DNA from: Paucidesulfovibrio longus DSM 6739
Lineage (GTDB): Bacteria; Desulfobacterota; Desulfovibrionia; Desulfovibrionales; Desulfovibrionaceae
Direction: 5' to 3'
Assembly (NCBI RefSeq): GCF_000420485.1
Contig: NZ_ATVA01000013.1
Span: 62,001-126,000 of the forward strand
DNA length: 64,000 bases
The notes under the pieces were generated by a model, which did not search any database, had not been told where the DNA came from, and saw only the letters and a program-made list of their open reading frames with translations. A program made the translations under genes and the position numbers. Shown here in pieces: positions 56,268 to 64,000 of the stretch; positions within the stretch are counted from its first letter, which is position 1, and the number at the start of each line of letters is the position of its first letter.

Positions 56268-58226
56268 CTAGCTGACCTTGCTGCCGCCGGGCACCGTCCC
56301 CGAAGCGGTCAGCAGCTCCATCCCCGACTCGGTCTTCACGGCCAGGATCATGCCCTGGGAAAGCTGCTTGCGAAGCTTGCGGGGCTTGAGGTTGGCCACG
56401 ACAACGACCTGCCTGCCCTTGAGGTCTTCGGGCTTGAAAAAGTCAGCAAGCCCGGCCACGACCTGCCTCGGCCCCTCGGCCTCGCCAAGATCGACCTGGA
56501 CCAGCAAGAGACGGTCCGCATCCGGATGCTTGCCGACCTCGACCACGGTGCCGACCCGCAAATCCACTTTCTGAAAGTCCTCGAATTCGATGGCCCCGGA
56601 ATCCCCGTCCACGGCCTTCGGAGCTTCCTTGGCCTTGGCCGCCGCCTTGGCGGGCTTGGCTGCGGCCGCCTCAGGCTCGTCCTTCTTGATTGAATCGACG
56701 CGAGGAAAGAGGTTCGAGGTTTCGGATACCATCGTACCCGTATCGAGCAGTCCCCATGCGTCCATTTCCTTGGAAAGATCGACCTTGCGCGGATCGAACT
56801 CGATTCCCAGCTGGCGCAGCATGTTCACGGCGGCATCGGGCATCACGGGCCAGACGTGCACGGCGATTTTGCGCATGTTTTCCAGCATCACGTACATGAC
56901 GGTGGAAAGGCGCTTCATGTTCTTGTTCTTGTAGAGCGTCCAGGGCTGCACGGTATCGATGTACTTATTGAGACCGCGCACCAGCTCCCAAAGTCCTTCC
57001 AGAGCGCGGGCGAAGCGCATCTCCGCGAATTCGGTCTGAAAGACCTCCATGGCCTTCTGTCCGAGCTTCTTGATTTCCGCGTCCTCGATTTCCTCGGCAT
57101 TGTCCGGAACGGGGATCATGCCCTTGAAATACTTGTGGGTCATGGAGAGCGTGCGGTTGAAGAGGTTGCCCAGATCGTTGGCCAGGTCGGCATTGAGCCG
57201 TCCCACCAGGGCCTCCTCGGAAAAGCTCGCGTCCTGGCCGAAGCTCATCTCGCGCAGCAGGAAATACCGAAACGCGTTCAGCCCGTAAGTCTCGATCATG
57301 TCCAGGGGCTCGACAACGTTGCCCAGGGACTTGGACATCTTGGTGTCCTTGATCAGCCAGTAGCCATGCACGTTGAGCCGCTGGAACGGCTCGATGCCTG
57401 CGGACTTGAGCATGCACGGCCAGAACACGGCGTGCGGCTTGAGGATGTCCTTGGCGATGAGATGGTTGGTGGCGGGCCAATACTTCTTGAACTTGTCGCC
57501 GTCAGGGTACCCCAGCGCGGAAACGTAGTTGATCAGCGCGTCGAACCAGACGTAGCAGACGTAATCCTTGTCGAAGGGCAGCTCGATGCCCCACTCCAGG
57601 CGGCTCTTGGGCCGTGAGATGCAAAGATCCTCCAGCGCCCCGGATTCCAGCAGGCTGAGCACTTCCTTGCGATACCGTTCGGGCCGCACGAACTCGGGAT
57701 TCTTCTTGATGTGCTCAATGAGCCAGCCCTGATACTTGGACATCTTGAAGAAGTAGTTCTTCTCGGCGATGTATTCGGGAGCGGTCTCGTGCTGCGGGCA
57801 TTTGCCGTCCACAAGCTCCTTCTCGGTGTAGAAGCGCTCGCAGCCGAAACAATAATGACCGCCGTATTCGCCGAAGTAGATGTCGCCCTTGTCGTAGACC
57901 TTCTGGAGAATCTCCTGGACAACCTTGATGTGCGCCGGGGAGGTGGTGCGGATGAACTGGTCGTTGCGCACTTCCAGGCTGGGCCAAAGCCCCTTGAACA
58001 ACCCGCTGATCTTGTCCACGTAGGCCTTGGGGGTCTGGCCGTTGGCTTCGGCCGCCTTGACGATCTTGTCGCCGTGCTCGTCCGTTCCGGTCAGGAAGTA
58101 GGTGTCCCTGCCCATGAGCTTGTGAAAACGGGTCGCGGCATCGGCGATGATGGCGGTATAGGCGTGGCCCAGGTGCGGTTTCGCATTCACGTAGAAAATG
58201 GGCGTGGTGATGTAGAAGTTGTCCAC
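56268..58226 (-). CDS. metG: Methionyl-tRNA synthetase
   Basis: A 652-residue class I synthetase that charges tRNA-Met. The HIGH motif is HLGH in AKPHLGHAYT (about 18), and KMSKS is in DTKMSKSLGN (about 300). The zinc insert keeps CFGCERFY and CPQHE. After an Ala/Lys-rich linker (PEAAAAKPAKAAAKAKE) comes an EMAP-II-like tRNA-binding domain (VDLRVGTVVEVGKHPDADRL) that promotes dimerisation. GTG start with AAGGAG upstream. It is 35 bp downstream of ricT. Confidence 0.97.
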   Translation of the reverse strand: MDNFYITTPIFYVNAKPHLGHAYTAIIADAATRFHKLMGRDTYFLTGTDEHGDKIVKAAEANGQTPKAYVDKISGLFKGLWPSLEVRNDQFIRTTSPAHIKVVQEILQKVYDKGDIYFGEYGGHYCFGCERFYTEKELVDGKCPQHETAPEYIAEKNYFFKMSKYQGWLIEHIKKNPEFVRPERYRKEVLSLLESGALEDLCISRPKSRLEWGIELPFDKDYVCYVWFDALINYVSALGYPDGDKFKKYWPATNHLIAKDILKPHAVFWPCMLKSAGIEPFQRLNVHGYWLIKDTKMSKSLGNVVEPLDMIETYGLNAFRYFLLREMSFGQDASFSEEALVGRLNADLANDLGNLFNRTLSMTHKYFKGMIPVPDNAEEIEDAEIKKLGQKAMEVFQTEFAEMRFARALEGLWELVRGLNKYIDTVQPWTLYKNKNMKRLSTVMYVMLENMRKIAVHVWPVMPDAAVNMLRQLGIEFDPRKVDLSKEMDAWGLLDTGTMVSETSNLFPRVDSIKKDEPEAAAAKPAKAAAKAKEAPKAVDGDSGAIEFEDFQKVDLRVGTVVEVGKHPDADRLLLVQVDLGEAEGPRQVVAGLADFFKPEDLKGRQVVVVANLKPRKLRKQLSQGMILAVKTESGMELLTASGTVPGGSKVS

Positions 58227-58261
58227 TGGAGTCTCCTTGGCGTATTCCTGAAGCCTGCGGG

Positions 58262-59392
58262 CTACTGCTCGCTCGAATTAGCGTTTTTTTTCGGCTGGCG
58301 CGTCTTCTTGCGCCGTCGGCGGGGCTTGCGCCCGGAGCGGTTCTTTTTGTCCTCGCCCTGGCCCGCGCCCTTTTCCTGACGCTCGCGCGGAGGCTGAGGA
58401 ACGCTTTCCTCACGTTTCGGAGCCGCTTCCGGTTCGGGCTGGCGAACTTCCGGCTGTGATGCGGACGGAGGATTCTCCTCGCGTGCAGGCATGGGCCGCT
58501 GCTGACGCGGACGCCCCGTGGAGCGGGACGGAGTCCGACCGCGCGGCGGGCGCGCGCTTGCTTCCTGCGCGGCCAGCGTCTCCTCGCTCGGAGGCTTGTT
58601 CACGATCTCCTGCCATTCGTCAAGCGTCAGTTCCTTCTCCGAACCGTCGTCCATGAATGCGGTGACAGTTTTCTTGAAGAAGTTAGAACGGATGACTCGC
58701 GCCATGCCCAGCGAGGTCTGAAACCTCTTGCCGGTCTTGGGGCATTCCTTGTGGAACTGTTCGTAGGCGTCCTGCTCGAAACTGAGACAGCAGAGCAGCC
58801 GACCGCAAATACCGGATATTTTGGTGGGATTCAGGAACAGGTTCTGCTCCTTGGCCATTTTGATGGTCACGGGCACGAACTTGCGCATGAACCGGCGACA
58901 GCAGCACATCTGCCCGCAGTTGCCCAGCGCGCCAAGCATCTGCGTCTCGTGACGGACGCCGATCTGCCGCAACTCGATACGCGTGCGGTACTCGCGGACA
59001 AGATCCTTGATCAGCTCCCGGAAATCGATGCGCCCCGGAGAGGTGAAATAGAAGATCATCTTGCTTCGATCAAAAAAGACCTCCACATCCACAAGCTTCA
59101 TTTCCAGTTCGCGCCGACTCACGCATTTGCGGCAGAACCGAAATGCGTCCCTGGCCAGGTCGTCGTTTTCCTGGCGGGTTTTCTGATCTTCCTCGTTGGC
59201 CAGGCGATAGATCGGGGTATAGACGCCGGAGCCGTCCTCTTCGGAAGGCTCCACGCTGACCACCTTGCCCAGGCCCATGCCCTGTTCGGTGCGGACAATG
59301 ACTTCCTGCCCCTCCTCAACCACGAAGGCTCCGGAGGAAAAGAAATAGACCTGTCCGTAATCGGTGAATTTTACACCAAGAATATGACTCAT
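58262..59392 (-). CDS. ricT: PSP1 domain protein, RicT/YaaT family
   Basis: A 376-residue protein. The PSP1 core (about 1-260) has the conserved cysteines GNCGQMCCCRRF and SGICGRLLCCLSFE, which in the Bacillus Ric complex bind [4Fe-4S] clusters; RicT is linked to mRNA maturation with RNase Y and to sporulation there. The last 110 residues are a low-complexity tail of Arg, Pro, Glu and Lys that ends very basic (KPRRRRKKTRQPKK), which suggests RNA or ribosome contact. Gene order ricT-metG recurs in many bacteria. Confidence 0.9.
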   Translation of the reverse strand: MSHILGVKFTDYGQVYFFSSGAFVVEEGQEVIVRTEQGMGLGKVVSVEPSEEDGSGVYTPIYRLANEEDQKTRQENDDLARDAFRFCRKCVSRRELEMKLVDVEVFFDRSKMIFYFTSPGRIDFRELIKDLVREYRTRIELRQIGVRHETQMLGALGNCGQMCCCRRFMRKFVPVTIKMAKEQNLFLNPTKISGICGRLLCCLSFEQDAYEQFHKECPKTGKRFQTSLGMARVIRSNFFKKTVTAFMDDGSEKELTLDEWQEIVNKPPSEETLAAQEASARPPRGRTPSRSTGRPRQQRPMPAREENPPSASQPEVRQPEPEAAPKREESVPQPPRERQEKGAGQGEDKKNRSGRKPRRRRKKTRQPKKNANSSEQ

Positions 59393-59407
59393 TGCTCACT
59401 CTGCCAA

Positions 59408-59429
59408 AGAAAAAAGCCCCCAGCGGGGC
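59408..59429 (-). terminator. Terminator of the receiver gene
   Basis: GCCCC (59429-59425 on the minus strand) pairs with GGGGC (59420-59416) around a 4-nt loop, followed by six or more T. It lies 100 bp after the receiver stop and just before ricT. The gap between shows no gene. Confidence 0.75.
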
Positions 59430-59528
59430 GTTAGGAACAATAGGAGATGCGTAACGCCGCAATATACGAAAAACAGCCCATTCCCGACAAGGATGGACAG
59501 GAAAAAAGACAGGCGAAGAGACAAGCTC

Positions 59529-59939
59529 TCAGATTTCCACCTCGTCAACGAGCTTCAGGCTGCGAAGTTCGTCGAGCAGCTTGTTCTGGTCCACGGGCTT
59601 GACGATGTAGGAGGTGGCCCCCCCAAGAAAAAAGGCATCGTGCGTCTCTTTCTTGTCGTCGAGCATGGTGATGACGATGACCTTGGTTTCCTGCGTCGGA
59701 TGCGTGCCGTGCTCGTGCTCCAGGGCGCGGATTTCCCACAGCGCCTGCTGTCCGTCCATCTCCGGCATGACGAGATCAAGGCAGACCAAATCGTAGGGAT
59801 TTCCGCCCTCCAGCGCCTGCTTGAACGCGTAGACCGCCTCCTCGCCGTTCACGGCGATGTCGCAACCGGCGTAAGGGCGCAGCATGTCATGCAACATGCT
59901 TCGAGAGTAGAAGTCGTCGTCAACGATCAAAGCCCGCAT
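59529..59939 (-). CDS. Stand-alone response regulator receiver (CheY-like)
   Basis: A 136-residue single receiver domain. The acidic pocket is DDD (7-9), the phosphoacceptor is Asp55 in LVCLDLVMPEMDG, and the conserved Lys is in YIVKPVDQ (about 117). There is no output domain. GGGAGG precedes ATG. No histidine kinase is encoded nearby, so it serves a distant kinase or acts with the neighbouring HDOD and MBL proteins. Confidence 0.93.
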   Translation of the reverse strand: MRALIVDDDFYSRSMLHDMLRPYAGCDIAVNGEEAVYAFKQALEGGNPYDLVCLDLVMPEMDGQQALWEIRALEHEHGTHPTQETKVIVITMLDDKKETHDAFFLGGATSYIVKPVDQNKLLDELRSLKLVDEVEI

Positions 59940-60040
59940 CGTTCCCTCCCGAAATCAGGTTTACGTTTCAGCGGCGCAGCAAGCGCCCCGGAAAAATCTC
60001 ACTTTTAACCCCAAAATGCAAGCCGCTCCTTGAACGCCGC

Positions 60041-60883
60041 CTAGAGCGTCACCGACCACGTCTGGGAAACGCCGAAGCAGGAGGTTGCGGAACCACGCTG
60101 CTCCGCAAGATTGCGGGCCCGCTCAACCATGAAATCCACCTCGGCGTCGGGCCGATCCTGGTTGTGGTGGTAGAGGCCGACCAGGCCCACATTGGCGGCA
60201 AGCGCAAGATTCATGGCCTGCTCGAAGGTGGAGTGGCCCCAGCCCCGGCGCTGGGCGTAGTCCTCAAGCGTGTACTCCGCGTCGTGTATGAGCAGGTCCG
60301 CCCCTTCGCAAAACCGGGCATATTCCTCGAAGCTTCGCCCTCCGGGATGCCGGAAGCCCAACTCGTTGTCCGTCAGAAACACGAACCGCCTGTCCCTCTC
60401 CGTGAACCGAAAGCCGACGCCCATGTTGGGGTGGCTGAGCGGAATGGTTTCCACGCTCATGCCGTCGATGACAAGAGGCTTGTCGCAATATTCCTTGTAC
60501 CCGATGCTGGCGCGGACCTCTTCGAAGGGAACCGGAAAATACGGCGCGCTCATGGTCTTGGAAAGCAGCGTCTGCATGTTCCCCTGCGAGATGGGACAGC
60601 CGTAAATTTTGATGGAATTGCGAGGCGAGTACAACGGCTTGAAAAACGGAAAACCCAGGATGTGGTCCCAGTGGGCATGGGTGAACAGAAACGTGTAGTC
60701 CCGCCTGCCCTCCTCCACAAGCTGATTCGCCAATGGACGAACGCCCGAACCGGCGTCAACGATCACGACAGTGTCGTTCGCAGCTGTCCGAATCTCCAGG
60801 CAGGCAGTGTCCCCGCCATACTTAAGATATTCCTGCCCCGAAACGGGAATGGACCCGCGGGCGCCCCAACAGCGAATATACAC
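60041..60883 (-). CDS. Metallo-beta-lactamase fold hydrolase (A)
   Basis: A 280-residue protein. It starts YIRCWGARGSIPVSG and has the metal site THAHWDHILGFPFF (HxHxDH, about 77), then FLTDNELGF and HDAEY with further ligands, and GWGHSTFEQAMNLA. This is the CpdP/PhnP-like branch of MBL enzymes, which cut phosphodiesters in some members. GTG 60883 has GGAGG 5 bp upstream. It is a paralogue of the next gene (same start, HWDHI and GWGHS motifs). Confidence 0.82.
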   Translation of the reverse strand: MYIRCWGARGSIPVSGQEYLKYGGDTACLEIRTAANDTVVIVDAGSGVRPLANQLVEEGRRDYTFLFTHAHWDHILGFPFFKPLYSPRNSIKIYGCPISQGNMQTLLSKTMSAPYFPVPFEEVRASIGYKEYCDKPLVIDGMSVETIPLSHPNMGVGFRFTERDRRFVFLTDNELGFRHPGGRSFEEYARFCEGADLLIHDAEYTLEDYAQRRGWGHSTFEQAMNLALAANVGLVGLYHHNQDRPDAEVDFMVERARNLAEQRGSATSCFGVSQTWSVTL

Positions 60884-61004
60884 CTTCACCTCCGGAAGGC
60901 AGCCGACCCTCTGCGCGCAAGGCGCTGATGAGCCTCCATCGGGCGTACATGACACACCTTTCCCAGAGGCGCAACCCGTACATATTGGAGAAATGAATTC
61001 GCCG

Positions 61005-61910
61005 CTACCCTTTGCCCCCCGCGCCCGCTTCATGGCAGTCGCCCTCGCGCGCGAAGTCGATCTCCATTTCCGGGTCCGGGTTTTCCGCGCGAAGGCCCGA
61101 AAGAAGCGCGTCCAGATCATCGTCGCAGCGCGTGGTCTCATGGTGCGTCAGGACCACGCGGGAAGCTCCGGCCCGCCTGGCGAAATCCACAACCTGACTC
61201 ATGGAGGAGTGGCCCCACCCCCGGCGGCAGGCGAATTCGGCATCGGTGTACTGCCCGTCGGCGATGATGAGATCGACTCCGGAAACCAAGGCGTCGATGC
61301 GCTCGTTGCGCTCGTCGACGGCCTCCTGATATTCTTCATACCCATCTTCGCCCGGTGCATGGATATTGGCGAAGGGTTCATGATCCCCGGTGAAGAACAG
61401 GGAGGCGCCCTGCTCCAGGTCGTCCACGCGGTATCCGAAATTCAAGGCGGGATGGTTCATGAGAATGCAGGTCACGCGGAAGGCCCCCACGCTCACGGTT
61501 TGGCCTTCCCGCAGGGTATCGAAAGTTATCTCTGCCTGAAGCTCAGAGCAGCGGACCGGGAAATGGGGATAGGCCATCTGGCATTCCAGCACGCATTCCA
61601 TGCCGCGCATGTTCACGGGATCGGGCGGGCCATGAATGGTGATTCTGTTCCCCGGAGCAAACAGGGGCAAGAAAAAAGGCAAGCCCTGGATGTGATCCCA
61701 GTGCGTATGGGTGATGAAGACATCGCAAGCCAGAGGCATCAGGGCGGCGAGTCGCAATCCCAGGGGACGGATTCCCGTGCCGCCGTCCAGGATGATCCTG
61801 TCGCCGGACTTCGAAACGACCTCGATGCATGTGGTGTTGCCGCCGTAGCGAAGGGTGTCCGGTCCGGGAGCGGGCAGGGAGCCGCGAACGCCCCAAAAGC
61901 GTGCGCGCAT
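61005..61910 (-). CDS. Metallo-beta-lactamase fold hydrolase (B)
   Basis: A 301-residue paralogue of the preceding enzyme. It shows RFWGVRGSLPAPGPDTLRYGG, THTHWDHIQGLPFF (about 90), FFTGDHEPF, IIADGQYTD and GWGHSSMSQVVDFA. The ATG overlaps the HDOD stop (TGATG), so they are coupled. A cyclic-nucleotide or other phosphodiester substrate is possible but not shown by sequence. Confidence 0.83.
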   Translation of the reverse strand: MRARFWGVRGSLPAPGPDTLRYGGNTTCIEVVSKSGDRIILDGGTGIRPLGLRLAALMPLACDVFITHTHWDHIQGLPFFLPLFAPGNRITIHGPPDPVNMRGMECVLECQMAYPHFPVRCSELQAEITFDTLREGQTVSVGAFRVTCILMNHPALNFGYRVDDLEQGASLFFTGDHEPFANIHAPGEDGYEEYQEAVDERNERIDALVSGVDLIIADGQYTDAEFACRRGWGHSSMSQVVDFARRAGASRVVLTHHETTRCDDDLDALLSGLRAENPDPEMEIDFAREGDCHEAGAGGKG

Positions 61911-62767
61911 CAGGCCGCTCCGCCCAACTGGACGAACATTCGTGCCTTCTCCACCTCGGCCTCGAGGCCGTCGAGACTGCTCGCTATGTCGGCCACCGAT
62001 CCGGGAAACAGGAGCGAAACCTGCGGGTGAGGCGGTTCGACAGCCTTGTTTCCGGAGTATCCGTATCCCAGATGCTTGACCACCAGATTCGCAAGGCTCA
62101 CGCAGACCGTCAGCCTGGATCCGTCGCTCAGGGTATGATGCGCGGAAATGCACTCCGTCAGGTCCGCAGGGAGATTCCAGGCCACGGCCAGCCGGGCGCC
62201 GATGTCGGCGTGCGAAAGGCCGAAGGCCTCGTATTCGAGGTCGTGCAGGGAAATGCCCATTTCGGCGCTCCGCAGGAGCACGGCGCGATACTCCTCCGGA
62301 GCATAGAGTGCGAAAACGATCTTGCCCATGTCGTGCAGGAGTCCCGCGGCGAAATATTCCGCCTCATCCCGGCCCTTGTCCCTGCCGCTCGCGCCGAGCA
62401 ACCGACCTGCGGCGGCAACGGAAAGGGAATGCAGCCAAAAGCGCTGCATGTCGAAGCCCGCTGGATTGGTCATGGGCAGCGTGCCGATGACGGCGAGGCC
62501 GAGAGCCACGTTCTTGAGGGTGTTCAGACCGAGGTAGACGCTAGCCTGATTCACGGAAGTGACTTCCTGAGCCAGGGAAAAATAGGCGGAATTGACCATG
62601 CGAAGGATCTTGAGCGTGAAGACGGGATCCTTCTTGATCACTTCGACCAACTCTTTTTGGGAACAGTTGATGTCCGCGGTCATTTCAAGGATCTGCTGAA
62701 CGCTTTTGGGGAAGCCGGGCATTTTATCAACGGCCCGCAGCAGCTTGTCTTGTATCGTGCCCATCAT
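61910..62767 (-). CDS. HDOD domain protein
   Basis: A 285-residue signalling protein with one HDOD domain (about 15-215): MPGFPKSVQQILEM, VIKKDPVFTLKILRMVNSAYF, and LLHDMGKIVFALY, a residual HD-type motif. HDOD proteins relate to HD-GYP phosphodiesterases but usually lack catalysis; some regulate motility. It overlaps the MBL (B) gene by TGATG, which suggests one signalling unit. Two adjacent ATG codons are possible starts; GAGGG lies immediately before. Confidence 0.87.
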   Translation of the reverse strand: MMGTIQDKLLRAVDKMPGFPKSVQQILEMTADINCSQKELVEVIKKDPVFTLKILRMVNSAYFSLAQEVTSVNQASVYLGLNTLKNVALGLAVIGTLPMTNPAGFDMQRFWLHSLSVAAAGRLLGASGRDKGRDEAEYFAAGLLHDMGKIVFALYAPEEYRAVLLRSAEMGISLHDLEYEAFGLSHADIGARLAVAWNLPADLTECISAHHTLSDGSRLTVCVSLANLVVKHLGYGYSGNKAVEPPHPQVSLLFPGSVADIASSLDGLEAEVEKARMFVQLGGAA

Positions 62768-62850
62768 CCCTCGCCGGAACTGGAATTTTGATGGAATCTA
62801 CATTTTTCTAAAGCAAAAAACAACCGGACCAAGCCATTTCCGACGGCAGG

Positions 62851-64000
62851 TCATTCGGGTCGGGCAGGTCCGACCCGAAGCGGAAATCCGTCCGAAGCCC
62901 AGACCGCACGCAGGAGACCGTGCTCGGCCGTGTCGTAGGCGGCGGCCCCGCGCAGCTCCGGCAGCTCCAAAACCTGCGGGGACGGCAGCTTCGTTGTTCC
63001 GAATCGTCCGCAGGAAGAGAAAACGGCCTGTGGAGATATGCGGGCGAAGAATGCGGGAACAAGCCCGGTGCGGCTGCCGTGATGCGGCAGTACGAGCACG
63101 TCGCTGCGAAGGTCGCGCTCAAGGGCCGTAACCCGCATGAGGCTCCATTCCTCCGCATCCCCCGGAAGGACAGCGAGATTGCGCCCGTTCCTGCGCAGGA
63201 GAAACACGATGGATCCGTCGTTCGTGCTGGGCGGGTCCGCTCCCGGCGGCGGCATGAGCGCCTCCAGCCGTCCACCGCCGCCAAGATCGAAGACGCTGCC
63301 GGAAACGACCTCGACAGGCTTCAACCCGGCGTTTTCCAGCAGTCCGCGAAGCTCCTGCCCATAATGCCCGGAAGGCCAACGGCCGTTGTGCGCGAATGCC
63401 CCCACTTCGAAATGCCGGAGCAGATACAGGAGCCCCTTGTAATGGTCCATGTGCGGGTGCGAAAGGACCATAAGCTCCAGACGGGGCGGACGGCCCAGGG
63501 TCAGATAGGGCGCAACCACGTCGCGGCCGGTCTCCAGGGTCCGACTGCGCAGCCCGCCGCCGTCGATCAGGCTGCGCCGTCCTCCCGGAGCGGAAATGAG
63601 CAGGGACTGCCCCTGCCCCACGTCGAGCACCTCCAGGCGCACCTCGTCGCGGGAGTCGATCCAGAGCGTATGCAGCTGCGGGGCGGCGAGAAGCACGAGC
63701 CCGGAAAACACCACGCTCCAGGGAAGTTCGCGGGGACGCCGAAAATACATGATCGTGCAGACCAGCAGCAAACCCGCGCCGATGAGTTCGGGCCAAAGCG
63801 GCCTGAGCAGCAGCCAGGAAGGCAACAGTCCGCCCGCGTCCGCCCGCGTCACGAGGTCGAGCATCCATTGCAGCAACCACGCGGCCAGGGAAACGAGCGC
63901 CTCCCCCAGTCCCCGTACCCCCGGACACGCTCCGAGCAGCATCCCGGCGCCTCCCAGAGGCATGACCACGAAGCCGAGCATCGGAATCCAGAACAGGTTG
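62851..64000 (-). CDS. comEC: ComEC/Rec2-type DNA internalization protein (partial, 5' end off window)
   Basis: The C-terminal 383 codons of a competence-type DNA uptake protein; the frame runs off base 64000. The visible N-terminal part is membrane-embedded (NLFWIPMLGFVVMPLGGAG, then several hydrophobic segments), and the rest is the metallo-beta-lactamase-like domain with VLSHPHMDHYKGLLYLL (about HxHxDH), LPGDAEEWS and VLVLPHHGSRTG. ComEC forms the inner-membrane DNA channel, and this domain may degrade the non-transported strand. Whether the organism is naturally competent is not shown here. Confidence 0.93.
   Translation of the reverse strand, partial: NLFWIPMLGFVVMPLGGAGMLLGACPGVRGLGEALVSLAAWLLQWMLDLVTRADAGGLLPSWLLLRPLWPELIGAGLLLVCTIMYFRRPRELPWSVVFSGLVLLAAPQLHTLWIDSRDEVRLEVLDVGQGQSLLISAPGGRRSLIDGGGLRSRTLETGRDVVAPYLTLGRPPRLELMVLSHPHMDHYKGLLYLLRHFEVGAFAHNGRWPSGHYGQELRGLLENAGLKPVEVVSGSVFDLGGGGRLEALMPPPGADPPSTNDGSIVFLLRRNGRNLAVLPGDAEEWSLMRVTALERDLRSDVLVLPHHGSRTGLVPAFFARISPQAVFSSCGRFGTTKLPSPQVLELPELRGAAAYDTAEHGLLRAVWASDGFPLRVGPARPE

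Overview
The window looks like chromosome of a Desulfovibrionaceae-type sulfate reducer (Desulfovibrionales). Most of it is GC-rich. It carries two porins of the homotrimeric type known from Desulfovibrio, and its conserved genes (uvrC, hisD, purC, rpsF-rpsR-rplI-dnaB, thrC, tlyA, pyrD-pyrK, purF, carB, metG, ricT) read as ordinary housekeeping genes of that group. The placement rests on gene families and composition; no database was searched.

Layout. 1-4.9 kb: partial uvrC (minus), then two tandem porin cassettes in which promoter region, gene and terminator are all duplicated. 5.1-14.2 kb: a plus-strand run of hisD, purC, a tiny gene that reads through an in-frame TGA (candidate selenoprotein), rpsF-rpsR-rplI-dnaB, a phenylacetate-CoA-ligase-like gene, a DUF456 protein, thrC and tlyA. 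14.2-27.5 kb: a PilZ protein, rhodanese proteins, an ECF-transporter pair, a frameshifted FadL-type outer-membrane gene, a DUF4198 protein, a peptidoglycan amidase, the SRP RNA gene, an RND efflux pair and a periplasmic binding protein.

27.6-39.7 kb: a 12-kb, clearly AT-rich integrated element. It lies between an intact tRNA-Ser(GGA) gene at 39.65 kb and an 88-bp direct repeat of that tRNA at 27.6 kb. It encodes a tyrosine integrase next to the tRNA, a small serine recombinase, a protein with family-A/T7-like polymerase palm motifs, and a tightly coupled three-gene operon: a TerB-N/TerB-C protein, a BrxD-like ATPase and an Lhr/BrxHI-like helicase. The operon is the likely cargo, a probable DNA-processing or anti-phage module lacking the methylase and phosphatase genes of full BREX. 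Repeats resembling integrase arm sites occur inside both ends.

39.8-64 kb: core chromosome again. pyrD-pyrK, a U32 peptidase, phzF-like gene and PBP1A; then YkgJ-type protein, kdsD-like isomerase, purF and carB, all minus; a DUF523/DUF1722 protein with a methyltransferase; an orphan methyltransferase; metG-ricT; a stand-alone receiver; two related metallo-beta-lactamase-fold hydrolases; an HDOD protein; and the 3' part of comEC running off the window.

The items most worth following up are the candidate 63-residue selenoprotein at 7331-7522, the TerB/BrxD/BrxHI-like operon at 28.2-34.2 kb, and the polymerase-like protein at 36.4-37.8 kb.
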